DNA of 64,000 nucleotides from Clarireedia homoeocarpa (lineage: Eukaryota > Ascomycota > Leotiomycetes > Helotiales > Rutstroemiaceae): the NCBI GenBank assembly GCA_001465935.1, contig LNKV01000052.1, positions 124,001 to 188,000 on the forward strand, written 5' to 3'. Under the pieces are notes generated by a model. That model saw nothing but the letters and a program-made list of their open reading frames with translations. It was not told the DNA's origin and searched no databases. Of the stretch, positions 10,847-21,566 are shown in pieces (within the stretch, counting starts at the first letter, position 1; each line of letters opens with the position of its first letter). A program made the position numbers and the translations under genes.

Positions 10847-12481
10847 ATGTCTTATTCCGAGCCGGCACGACCTCATGATATCGAGAAGAAGGCCCTCGAG
10901 ACCAGTATCACGAACCTGGCCTCTCCTTCGGAATCTGAGAACTCGACAAAAACTGAATCCATTTCCAGTGGCGAAAACTCTCAGGACCTCGAAATACAGA
11001 AGTATGAACTCAAGGTCGATCCTGAAGCTCTGCCCCAAAAGAAAGGGAACAAGCTCACCCGCTACCTAGAGTGTAAGCTAGCACTTCCCGATTATCACTG
11101 AAATACCGAATGAGATATTCTGACAGAAGTCCTAGACAATTTTGTTACCGGATACCGCAGAATCTTTGGTGTCATATTTTTCAGCAACCTTGCTGTTCTG
11201 ATAGCCTTCATCGTCCAGAACAATGGAACACCTAAGGCCGAAGAAGTGGCCACAGCGGCCTCATGTAACTTGATGGTCACCCTTCTATTCCGCCAAGAAA
11301 ACTTTGTCAACCTGCTATACGAGATTGCTGTGTGTGTTCCTCACGCAACCCCGCTATGGATTCGCCGTCGACTGGCTTTGGTTTTCCACTATGGTGGAGG
11401 TCATTCAGGTGCCGGTGTTGCAGGTAAGATCACACAGCTTCTCCTACTTCAAATTTTTGAGCATATGGGGTACGGGCTAACATATTGTTCCATAGCTGTG
11501 ACATGGTATATCCTTTATACGGCCATTGCTACCAAGGATTTCATCGAATCACGAGATCCAGATCAGATCCCCAACGTTGTGACATCCGCGATACTTCTCA
11601 CTATGTTCTTGGTGATCATCTTCTCTGCCCATCCCACATTCCGGGTGCGGTTCCATGATTACTTTGAAGCTTTCCACAGGTTTGCAGGATGGGTCTGTTT
11701 GGCAACTTTCTGGGTCCATATCGTTACCGCAGCTAAGGTCTATGCAAAGGCAGCAAACCAGCCTCTTGGAATTCACCTCGTCAAGTCCGTCAGTTTTTGG
11801 ACTTTCCTCATCTCAACATCATGCTCAATTGCATCGTGGTCTCGTCTTCGTCTTAGAGATGTATACCCTGAAATTCTCAGCAACCACGCCATCAGACTAC
11901 ACTTCAAGTATAAGAAGATGCAGCCATTCTATGGATTGAAGGTTTCCAATAAGCCACTGACGGAATGGCACGCTTTCGCCACGATTCCTGATGATGATGG
12001 AAACGGAAACATCACTGGATTTTCAATCGTAGTTTCGAATGCAGGTGACTGGACCAATAAGACTATCACGGAACCACCCAAGAAGTTGTGGGTTCGTGGA
12101 TATCCCCTGCATGGCCTCTTGTACACATCAAAACTATTCAAGAAGATTGTACTTGTAGCCACCGGATCTGGCATTGGTCCTTGTTTGTCTCTCATGTACA
12201 GCGACACGACACCATGTCGCATTCTTTGGTCGACGCCTCACCCCGAGATAACATATGGGCCGAAAATCATGAGCGCCGTACAGAAAGCCGATCCTCAAGC
12301 CGTAATCTGGAATACCCGTACGCAAGGTCGTCCTGATATGGTAGCTATGACATGGGCATTGGTACAAGAGTGTGAAGCTGAAGCGGTCTTCATAATCTCA
12401 AACCCAAAGCTGACCAAAAAGGTTGTGTACGGAATGAAGACCCGAGGGGTTGCAGCATATGGAGCTATATTCGATTCTTGA
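10847..12481 (+). CDS. tmpA: TmpA-like integral membrane oxidoreductase
   Basis: Exons 10847-11072, 11130-11423 and 11496-12481 give 501 aa. The first intron (57 bp) ends at AAG, because the earlier CAG would create a stop; the second (72 bp) is a multiple of three with no stop, so retention would add 24 residues. A Ser/Glu-rich cytoplasmic N-terminus (about 70 aa) is followed by a first helix (VIFFSNLAVLIAFIV), the family-typical segment ending RRRLALVFHYGGGHSGAGVA, further hydrophobic helices, and a C-terminal ferredoxin-reductase-like part with GSGIGPCLSLM as the likely nucleotide-binding loop. The family is related to ferric reductases; Aspergillus nidulans TmpA acts in a signalling route to conidiation. 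The function here is inferred from that resemblance. Confidence 0.8.
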
Positions 12482-12643
12482 AAGACTGAAGATTCTTGAA
12501 TACTCCGCGATAGATAGAAATATTCAGGGTACTACCCCTACTGTCAGATAATATGAATCAACCCTGTACGGCTACAGGAGTATTACGGGAGTGGTTCCTG
12601 GCTAGTACGGTATTACCCTTTGCGGAAATGCTTTCAATACAGG

Positions 12644-12710
12644 TGTAAAACCAAATATAAGCCCAAAGTGTCACTTCTCTAGAAGTGGCGTCACTTTTGG
12701 AGTTTTCACA
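12644..12710. mobile_element. 67-bp inverted-repeat mini-element, copy C
   Basis: TGTAAAACC...GTTTTCACA with internal TCACTTCTCTAGAAGTG near-palindrome, flanked by perfect ACAGG duplications (12639-12643 and 12711-12715). It sits about 160 bp after the TmpA-like stop. Confidence 0.88.
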
Positions 12711-13410
12711 ACAGGAGAGCTTGGAGTCTTAGATAAATAAGTAGCTTAGATCGACCACTTAGTTGGAACAATCAAACACTACTCAACCTGTACTCTGTAC
12801 TATATATGTGATCCATTGGTGCCAAGACTTGACGTCTAACCAACACCTATTATCGAAACTTGATAGGGCAGAAATTATTAACATTTGAAGAAGTACAAAG
12901 ATCCATTTTTAGAATGTTAATATAATGTTTCCACTAGGAAAAAATTCTATTATAGACTGCTATTATATCTGCAGCTACTAAACTACTCGCAACCTGCTCT
13001 CTTCGAGATTTAGAAAATACCAACACAGGAATCCAAATTCTGTTCGCCATAAAAACGTATCCATCCTGAACCCCCTATACTCCGCGTTTTCGCGAAAACG
13101 CCGACCTCGGCTCTACTCGTTCCTCCTTAGTAAATCCCGAGGTCAGTTTTACAGCTGTCGTCACACCCTCTTCCCCACCTCGAATGCACTAGCGTCTTAT
13201 CGCTGCGGCAATACGTGTTACCACCGATGCTTGATTTTGATTTTTGGTGGCACAAGTGGTGCGGGGTTATATAGACATCGTTCTTCCATCTTCTCCCCTT
13301 AACCTACTGAACGTCTTTCCCATTTTCCAAACCATTCGAATCAACTCAGCGAACGTCACACAACTAGTATTTATCAACACCATCCAATCACGACCGCAAT
13401 ATCACTCAAG
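12711..13410. other. intergenic / promoter side of the EthD gene
   Basis: No gene. Moderately AT-rich up to about 13000, then higher GC towards the EthD start. It holds the perfect palindrome at 13084-13101. Confidence 0.5.
13084..13101. promoter_or_regulatory. perfect 18-bp palindrome GCGTTTTCGCGAAAACGC
   Basis: Self-complementary over 18 bases and 310 bp upstream of the EthD start. The core TTTTCGCGAAAA resembles E2F/SBF/MBF-type cell-cycle sites (TTTCGCG, CGCGAAA). Regulatory function is inference only. Confidence 0.4.
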
Positions 13411-13866
13411 ATGCCCGCCACTATCATCACAGTGATGTACCAGAAGACGGAAACGTCAACTTTCGATATGGATTATTACATGAAGACGCACATGCCTTTG
13501 GTGCAGGAGAAATGGGGTCCGTATGGACTGCAGAATTGGACTGTTACGCAACTGGACGGTCAGGATGGTTGGTCTGTGTATGTATTACATTTGTTTTCTC
13601 TTGTTCCCTTGTATAGTTTCATTAATCTGTTCTCTGGGAGTTTGTCTACGTCGACGGATAGACGGAAGGACTGTAGTAAAAAATTCAGATTGGAATGAAG
13701 AAGCTAATGATCACACAGCCAAGCACTTCTCTGGTTCGATAGCCTGGAGAGTTTTAAGAAGGCGCTGGATGCGGAGGCCCCAGCTGTTATGGGTGATATT
13801 CCAAATTTCAGCTCAGAGAAACCATTGCTTGTTAAGGGAGTCGAAGTTCCGAGAGTGAGCAATTAA
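13411..13866 (+). CDS. EthD-domain small protein
   Basis: Two exons (13411-13577, 13719-13866) encode 104 aa, the usual size for stand-alone EthD proteins. The N-terminus has MPATIITVMY and the family-typical DMDYYMKTHMPLV-x-EKWGPYGL; the second exon gives LLWFDSLESFKKAL and MGDIPNFSSEKPLL. The 141-bp intron is long for this window, with GTATGT donor and GCTAATG branch. EthD proteins form dimeric alpha/beta barrels (ferredoxin-like fold); the founding member supports ethyl tert-butyl ether degradation, but fungal copies mostly have unknown substrates. It is probably cytosolic, with no signal peptide. Confidence 0.9.
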
Positions 13867-13945
13867 GGTGATCATTGCGACCAGTGGATGCATTTGTGAA
13901 TTAGATTCAGAGGGCTAGAGAGATATGGTTTGAGGCGGACGGAGA

Positions 13946-14263
13946 TCAGATGCTCATGGGCAAACATGAAATGATATTGTATTCCTGTGACTCCTGCTGT
14001 GGGTTAGTATTTGCTACATGAGAGCCGCATGCATCCAAATGTGACAGTTTATCCTGCAAGGTCATTGCTTTCAGCAGCTTTTCTGCATCTATAGCTCTTC
14101 CACATAAGAGCCCAGTACTCTTATCATGATTCCTCCTTAGAACTCCCACAAATCCATGCCAAACCTGATATACTAGAAGCAACCACCCGAGTAGCTCACC
14201 CTTGTCGTTGACTCCCCTGGCAAACTCGAATCCTGATGTCTTCCCCACTTGATGTAAAATTGT
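13946..14263 (-). CDS. possible 3' exon of an unknown protein
   Basis: About 105 codons open to a stop at 13946, beginning after a possible acceptor (TTCCAG) near 14264; there is no ATG in this frame. The peptide mixes a hydrophobic run (LLGWLLLVYQVWHGFVGVL) with polar sequence and contains GLLCGRAIDAEKLLKAM. I do not recognise it and found no convincing upstream exon. It may be a gene fragment. Confidence 0.25.
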   Translation of the reverse strand, partial: TILHQVGKTSGFEFARGVNDKGELLGWLLLVYQVWHGFVGVLRRNHDKSTGLLCGRAIDAEKLLKAMTLQDKLSHLDACGSHVANTNPQQESQEYNIISCLPMSI

Positions 14264-15562
14264 GTACCTGGAACATAATGGTAATAGACCCGCATCAGGG
14301 AAACCAGCCGCACTATCCTAGGAACCCATGATATCCGCTACTCAGAACTACCAGCAAAGCCCTTTCCACAAAGCTACCAACCCACATGCTTCAAACCATC
14401 ACCTTGCCCATTCCTACGGTTTTTTGTAAGGACAACATCGCACCCAGCAGCTGGGTCTATTCTCTATCCATCACTCCTCCCACCTCACTCACGGCCTCAA
14501 ACATATCCCCTTCTGCAAATATAACATCATGTCTCAAATTGCATCGTGTATGCATTCTTAATTTGTATTCTAAATCGCGCGCGCATAATACGATCGTGGA
14601 AGAGGCGGAGCGTCCAGAATTCGCAAACAACAGCTTCAGCGTCCGCCCAAAACCTGCTCTATTTGCACGCCGGCTTTTTCCTGCGCTACTTCATGATCGA
14701 GTCTGGATTACCGCCCTAGTATTGCTTCCTGTCGAGGTCGAGGTCGTTATCTCAAGCAGTAGTGTCGCAGCGCGTGCAATTAACCTTAGCGGTCGGTTAA
14801 GAGGCGTCGCATTTCCGCCGGCGGTTTTCGCTCTTCACCGTAAAACCTTAGAATAGAGAGCGTCCCATTTTTTTCAAGTGGTTACTTGCAGAGTCGTGAT
14901 CTTGTTGGACAAACGCTTTGGCTCGAAGTTTTGGTTTAGGAAACGGACAGAAAGATGATGCTATGTAGTGGGGTTTCTGCTGACTAAGGGTTGCCCCACT
15001 AGCTCTCCATAGAGGGGTATCCACGAAGACATCAAGCGATCGCTCGCGCGTAAGATATCATATTACAAAGTCTAATAAGCTTATCTCTTTGAGGGCCTAT
15101 GAGAAAGCTATGTAAGCATCATTTTTTCACTAAGCATTATGAATGATTTCTTACCTGCGCCTAGAATACTTGAACGACGGTGACTCGAGAGCTCCGTTTT
15201 GCAACACTCTCTTCGATGAGTCCAGCACCAGTATAGACTCTTTGTTAATCACAGTTGATAGGAGAATATCATTTCTCAGACAGTGTAATTGCAGCACTTC
15301 CTCAGTTATGCATGGATGGATGCTGTCCACGAATACTCTTGAGCTCAGGACCACAATTGTTCAATTCAATAAGGCATATACCGGCACATGGATCCAGTTT
15401 GGGTAATGGACGACATTGTCACATATTGTGTGCATTTTATACTCCGGCAAGATCAAATTTGTATTTACGCCTCGATTGAATCACAACTAAAAGTATCACT
15501 AGCTTGCAATTCCACCACATCTGACATGATCGATACAAAACTCCACTTCCACAGAAATTCCT
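14264..15562. other. intergenic
   Basis: Open frames here (the longest 14386-14856 plus) show no motif and look like chance frames. The GC content rises locally near 14580-14860. I see no RNA gene. Confidence 0.4.
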
Positions 15563-16039
15563 CTATGAAGTGCTGCTACTTGAAGTGCTGCTACTAGCCC
15601 CCACAAATCCGACCAGTACTGCAGCATATGCTGCTGTTCCTGATAGTACGTTAAATGGCTAGTCCAATAACACCGCTAGAATGATACCGAATGCCATGAC
15701 GCAAATCGATGTGGTGAGAAGTGTTGTAAGTAACGTATTTTTCAGCACCATGATTAGCATAAGGCTAATCAAGAACGCGCTGCCAACTGCGGCCATTGTT
15801 AGTCACTGGAGAAAGCCCTCGAATTACTTCTCCCTGTTTATAGCCGTGCGAGATCCGTCGAACAGGATGGCCGGATTGGTCACGTCTTGAGCTTCTGGAA
15901 GTGTGTCGAAATTTCTCATATCATCATCAAACTTAGACATCAAGTAGTTGTCAGGATCAAATATTCCTCCCATTACGCTTGCACTATCGCCTACCCTTTC
16001 ATTCTGCCTTTGGCTGCATACACTTTTATATGCTCCCAT
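15563..16039 (-). pseudogene. DUF6594-like membrane protein relic
   Basis: The C-terminal part reads as hydrophobic helices ending VLSGTAAYAAVLVGFVGAS and then a Ser/Thr tail to a stop at 15563, matching the end of DUF6594 proteins (compare FVAVEVVFIGS in the intact gene at 20040-21170). An upstream piece (15824-16039) can be joined by an intron with a GTAATT donor and TGACTAACA branch. An in-frame TAG interrupts the last helix pair (between LLD and PFNV). The start and N-terminal IFRRFR-type domain are not found. It is probably an inactive paralogue of the intact gene 4 kb away on the same strand. Confidence 0.5.
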
Positions 16040-17095
16040 TTTTCAAGTGCCTTTACTTTTTTATGTCAAGAACAGTATATTGAAACAGTTAAATTGAGCT
16101 TACTATATTTGTGCGTGTAATCTTCGGCTTGCTTAACCTCTGTAAAAAACCGGCTGCCTGTTTTGCCCAATCCTGGCCAACACAGTATCTAGAACAATCA
16201 TAAATTCCATGAACAAATATCTCTTTATCACTTGGCTAGTGTATTAAGGAGTGTCAATTTAAGACTTTGTTCCCTATCTGGAACCAATTCCAGACTCTTC
16301 GAGACCATCTGTAACGAAGTATGAGCATAAAGAAAAGAGATAAAGAGTCATACTGTCGGGCATCTTTCAGAGGTATATGCGCTAGGAAGACTGAAAGTAT
16401 GGAAGCGGGTGTAGTAGGTGGATTGCTCGGGTTTAGCATTGCGATCACTGATGGGGAATGAGTAATAGGAAGAGGATGTGATTTGGGTTGAGGTTGAAGT
16501 AAATAAAGTGAATCCCAACTCCAGTTCTCGCGCATACCTCCTCTGAATAACCATCATAAAACCGAATCAACACTCCTTACCTGCATTAGCAACACCACTT
16601 ACAACCTTCCATGACTAGCGAAGCAAGTAGAATCCCCAGACACAAAGACGGCAAGAACACGACCCTAAGCATCTTTTAATTGAATTGTCTTCTTGCACCA
16701 ATATACCTTTTCTTTTCAAGACCTGTCTTTGCTAGGCAACGACGACGTATAGCAATGGTGAGACATTCATAAGAACCCTGGATTTAGATCTGAAGAGAAG
16801 TGGATACCAAGATGACAACTTCGCATGTCGGCTTGGCAGTAAGTGTGGAGCGTGGGTTAATGCTGTGCACGGGCGTGATCGTAAGACGAGTCTAGAAGGA
16901 CCGTAGAAACTGACGCAGGGACCAAACTATGATTTTCCTTTCGGAGTACGCATGTGTGAAACACGAATAATGAATATGAACGATGAATATTCTCCCAACT
17001 ATACTATACAGGTGATCTAACGAGCCAGCGTCCAGAAGGGAAGCAACTCGTAAAAAAGAAAAAGAGAGAAAAAAATGGATATCATATGAAAACAA
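16040..17095. other. intergenic
   Basis: No gene that I can support. Minus-strand frames at 16254-16557 overlap in two frames with no motif. Confidence 0.45.
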
Positions 17096-17913
17096 TCAAG
17101 AGAAAGTAACAGTAACGTGTCCCCCATTGCTGAATCCTTGACAACCACCAGATGGGTTATTATCAAAAGTCCCAAAGGTAGCACCTTTTTGACTACCCGC
17201 AGCGCAACCAACAAGATTGTATGTGCCAGAGTCGCCACAAGTGTTTCCACTCTTGCATTGGAATACACATTTCGACATGTTGGAGACACAGCCGCTGCCG
17301 CCGACAGTAATAGACATGGAGTTTCCACCCATGTTGACCTCACGCGAAACATCTACAGTGGCGGATGCACCTGTAGTGAACTCTCCCCATGTGTTGTTGA
17401 TTTGACCATACTTGCTCAAAGTAGTCTGTCCGTTGTAGAGCGCTGCCCATCCACCAGATACACCATTGGCCATAGAGACTGTGACGGTTTGTCCAGCCCC
17501 CAAAGAGTAGGAGATGGCGGGTTTGCGCGCGTTCATGAACGAGCTTTGGTAATCCCCGGCGGCTTGAGTCCAGATAATCGCTGTGACTGGTACCGCGGCC
17601 TTGTTGGTGAAAGCAAATGTGTTTGGTCCTTGACTTCCAATCCACGCGCCTCCGTTTGCAGCCTTCGCATTCGTTCCCATTCCCGCCATCCCGATACTCG
17701 ACATGTGGTTGCAGTCGGATGCGGAGAGTCCTGATACAGGACTTGCACAAGAGAAGCCACGCTTCTCGAGAGTGGTAGTGGTACTGCAGCTATGATGAGT
17801 GATGTACAAGTAAATTGGGGTAGGATATGTACTGACATTGGATTTGTAGGAGCAGCAAACGCGAGCGAAAGCATACTGATCCCCGCAAGAATCGCCGACG
17901 TAGAGAACATCAT
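17096..17913 (-). CDS. secreted Cys-rich protein with Kex2-type propeptide
   Basis: Exons 17837-17913 and 17096-17783 (53-bp intron) give 254 aa. The start MMFSTSAILAGISMLSLAFA is a clear signal peptide. A short propeptide ends LEKR, a Kex2 site, so the mature protein begins GFSC. The mature part is Gly/Ser/Thr/Asn-rich, has about eight Cys and beta-strand-like alternation, and contains WGEFTTGASATVDVSREVN and NLVGCAAGSQ. It looks like a conserved fungal secreted family with a thaumatin-like feel, but I cannot name the family. It could be a wall protein or effector-like protein. The exact acceptor (TAG or CTGCAG) changes two residues. Confidence 0.8.
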
Positions 17914-20039
17914 CTTGACAAATTTGATAGACTAGGAGTTTGATAAGAATATCTGAAATGATTGTGAAGCAAAAGGAAAAGAGTGACTTGGTATAAAAAG
18001 CAAAAGACTGTCAAAAATTCTATAAAGGAGTGAATGTAAAGGAAAGACTTGAACGTGTGATAAAGGGCATGATTCACCAAGGCAGGTAGTCTAAGTATTA
18101 TACTGCACGAAAGAGAAACATACACCAAGCATGATGGTGTGCAGACCTGTAGGTGCGAGCCGGAATGCTTGGGTCTGGGGAACGCAGCCCCAGGAATGCT
18201 ACCCATAACAACGTTTAGAAAATGAGAATCAATCCTAAAACACGTAATGACCATATTTGAATACTACACAAATCAGCTAGAAACAACTTCTTTACTAGAG
18301 ACTTGTTGTGTACGCCGCACGCTCATTGCGATTAAGGGTTCCTGATTTATCCCTCCTCACGGAAAAGCCCCCCAAAAACGGCCATCTGCTGCTCCTGAAT
18401 TCTTCGCGAGGCGTATTTCATGGGAAGAAGTTTCAAACTGTTAAATGTACCAATCAATGATAGGGAAAGTGCTCGTAAGGATTGAGATGATGAGAGGCCC
18501 AGTCAGCTGTGGGAGAAGTTTCTAATTTCCCGATCCTCATCGCAAGCTGTGTGATCCCGCCTAGGAACCCCAATATCATGATACCCAGCACCGAAAGCGA
18601 AAATGCTACGCTAGCAACTTGAGTTGAAATGCGCATATCTGAATTGGAAAACATTGCATTACGCGGTCGAATACGACTTGCACGCGATGATTCGGTTTGG
18701 CGCTTGAGCAGGCGGCTGTGGGTCGATTCAAAGAGGCCATTCCATTACCACGGGTCAATCTCCTACACCATAACTGGTCCAGACAACCTGTAGAGTGCCG
18801 GACGGTTACCCCAAAACCAGCCCTACTTCTCGGTGCTGAATAGATTATCACAATCCCGTCACACATGAAGACTCACAACATGTCCTTCTAGTGTGTAGAG
18901 GAGGCCAGATCTCAAGAGGATTCAGCCCTCGGAGTCGAATCTCTGTGGATGGAATATGTGGTGGCTTAGCATTGAAATGGTAAGCTCCACTGGGGTTGTC
19001 GAGGTTGTCGGAGATTTTGTGGTGAGTGGCCCGTGCATTGCCACTATTCTATTTTTGTCACTAGCTTTAATTCTTCATTATCAATTATCACCACAACAAT
19101 CAACTTCCAAATCTTGCTAGCAATATCATCAACGTCCTTTGTTGTCGTTCATTATTGAGCGTCTTTGGATCTACGAAGCCGGTATAAATGACAGAAATCA
19201 GATCAAAATTAGGCCTGAGGGCTGCACCAACTGATCAAAGCAAGTTAATGGTAAGTTCTTCGCGGTCGAATCCCACCGCGGGTCTGATTCCATTGGGTTT
19301 ACGTCCTTGAAAGCGTTTATCACTCAAGGTCTGGCGAATTGAGAATGATTCTAAAGTTCTTTGACTTCTGCTGAATGACTCCTGTTCGAGGGCAATCGAA
19401 TGCTACTCTCACCCTTCGATCATCTCAGCCGCTCTATCGTTGTTAGATACTTGAACCGGACTTTTGGAGACATGATGCTTCTAGCTTTGTGTCACTACGT
19501 CAAGGAGTCACGCAGTTCGCACACATCTCCCGCCGGATGACCTCGCGAAAACGAGCATGTCGAAATAAAATATTTTCAATGGGAATACGATGGCGCGTAT
19601 CCATGACCTGCGCACTCTTTTTCATTCACTCACAATTGCCAATTATTAGGGGTTTTGGGGCTTGGGTTGAATATGATCTCTGATTTTTAATGCTGAAAGG
19701 AATATTGGTTACTGAGAGGCATTTAGTACCACTTGCACCACATTCTATGCTTAATGATTAGACGGATCTACTTGCTACTTTGAATACACATTTCAGTTTG
19801 TAATTAAGCTGTTCATACTGAAAAATAATTGTCTGCATAGATGTTTTTTTTTTTTTTTTTTTTTTTTGTTGCAATGGTTTCCGTCGTTCCTTCGCAACTA
19901 TCTACGCGCACTGTTGCAGGTATTAATGTTACCAACCCAAAACTACATAATATGTCTGCGGCGGTGGCACTGTTTTCGTAGCACATCCCATAAATTCACA
20001 TGAAGAATAAACCGTTTTCCCTACCAAAGACACCGCATT
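17914..20039. other. intergenic, about 2.1 kb
   Basis: No supported gene. A 66-codon minus frame (18454-18654) contains one hydrophobic run (VASVAFSLSVLGIMILGFLGG) but no homologue that I recognise. A run of 24 T at 19844-19867 is the most obvious feature. Confidence 0.45.
19844..19867 (+). repeat. T24 homopolymer
   Basis: Uninterrupted run of 24 T, about 170 bp beyond the 3' end (stop at 20040) of the minus-strand DUF6594 gene. It could be the poly-A trace of a retroposed sequence on the minus strand or simple slippage. Confidence 0.9.
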
Positions 20040-21170
20040 CTAAGATGCGGTTCCATTAGTGTCCGCGCTTCCAATAAAAACTACTTCGACAGCTACAAAT
20101 CTGAAAGTTCATCAGCATTCCTTGTCCTGGAGCGTTCGAGGCAAGACCTACGCGGCAGTTGCTGCAAAGACATCGATCGTTTTCGCCAAAGACCAAAAAG
20201 AAAGGACAAATGCAAAGAGTGCTGTAAAGGCCAGCATTGCTCCTATTCGTTTCACGGTTGTGTTGATGAAATAGAGTGCTAAAACCACGAGACCAGGGAA
20301 TAAGGAAGCCACGACCGTGGTGAAAACCTTCATGACGAAATCCAATCGTTCATCGGGGTAATATCTCTGATTTGTTTGTGTGTCCACAACTTCTGTTCTC
20401 TGGAGTGTTCAACCTCGTCAAATTAAGTTTTCCGTGATGGATTTCAGGGTTGTTACCTTACTTCTACGTCCATAGACGAAATCATAACCCGTAATTATAC
20501 CACTGGCTGTTGCGCGCCCCAGACCTCGCTCCCTTGTGGCTAATGTGATCATATCGTCGTCATATTGCTCACTCCAAGTGTCAGCTTCATACCCCCGAAG
20601 GAAGCTATTTCCCTCCAGGAGACCCTCAAGCCAACCTCTAAGAAGCTTTATGTTGCGCTTCTGGGGTCTCTGCAGTTTTGATATTTGAGCTTCTTGTAAA
20701 AGTGCTTCATCTGTCCGCCATCAGTTCATCCCACATCATGCAGCAAGCAAAGTTCATAACTCACTATATTCCTTTAGTTTCTTCTTTATATCTCCCAAGT
20801 AATCCAACTGAGCCGTATTACCATGTGTTCCTGATTCTCGGAGCGCTAGGAAATCTTTCGTGAGATTCCTTGCATCGTCATTTGTCAAGTTTCCATCATC
20901 CTCTGAGCACGCCTGGCGATATTTGACCTCTAGATCTACCAGTTCTGCTTGCAGACTCAACAAATTGAGCATATTTAAGGTACGAAAACGTCTGAAAATT
21001 GCAACATCATTGTATCGCCCCATGTAATCAGCGAGCTTTGGGTACCCCTCGAGTGGCATTGATTCTGTGGATGTCGATGTAGATCCTGAATTGCGCCCTA
21101 TAGAGCCCATTCGCATGGGAGGTGGGGCCTGAGCATTGCCAGGTGGGCCGCCCGGACCAGGCAGCGCCAT
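20040..21170 (-). CDS. DUF6594 membrane protein
   Basis: Four exons: 20765-21170, about 20420-20710, 20152 to about 20399, and 20040-20100. The Pro/Gly-rich N-terminus leads to the family signature: GYPKLADYMGRY, then IFRRFRTLNMLNLLSLQAEL, a helical stretch, and KEYNEALLQE across the first splice. The C-terminus has three hydrophobic helices (TTVVASLFPGLVVLALYFI; IGAMLAFTALFAFVLSFW; FVAVEVVFIG) and ends NGTAS. The last intron uses GTAGGT, which was needed to keep FAATAA-FVAVEVV in frame. These proteins are abundant in filamentous fungi and of unknown function. An in-frame ATG at 21242 could extend the N-terminus by 24 residues. A relic paralogue lies at 15563-16039. Confidence 0.85.
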
Positions 21171-21566
21171 TGCGAAAAGGAGAGAGAATGTTATAGGAAA
21201 AGTTTCTTCAGGGACAGTTTTGTGCGCAGTCAACACCAGCATTCAGGAGATCAAAGTGTAAAGCTTTAAGTAACCCACCATTACAGCTATGCGCAATTTT
21301 GCAGTTGCAAGGCTGTATTATTGCAAGGTGGAGCCACCTCATGCAGCAGTAAATATGCATACCAAGGCTCTGCCCAGTGTCTATTGGTCACCTCGAGGTT
21401 ACATTGCCTGAATTGTGACGTAAAAGGGCAAAGCTGACTAAGATATACATATCCGCCAGTAGTTATCATCTGTTGAACCCTAACCACAATTCTTTCTGGG
21501 GACCAAACAATTAACTCCTGTCATTTATACATCACAAATAATTTCCATCATATTTGAGTCGATGAA

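Noticed and set aside
14386..14856. 156-codon plus-strand frame
   Set aside because: Composition looks non-coding and there is no motif; probably a chance frame in a GC-rich patch.
18454..18866. Short minus-strand frames, one with a membrane-like run
   Set aside because: 66 and 86 codons, no splice partner, no homologue recognised.
19261..19300. tRNA-like words GGTCGAATCCCACC and CGCGG
   Set aside because: No acceptor or anticodon stems could be formed around them.
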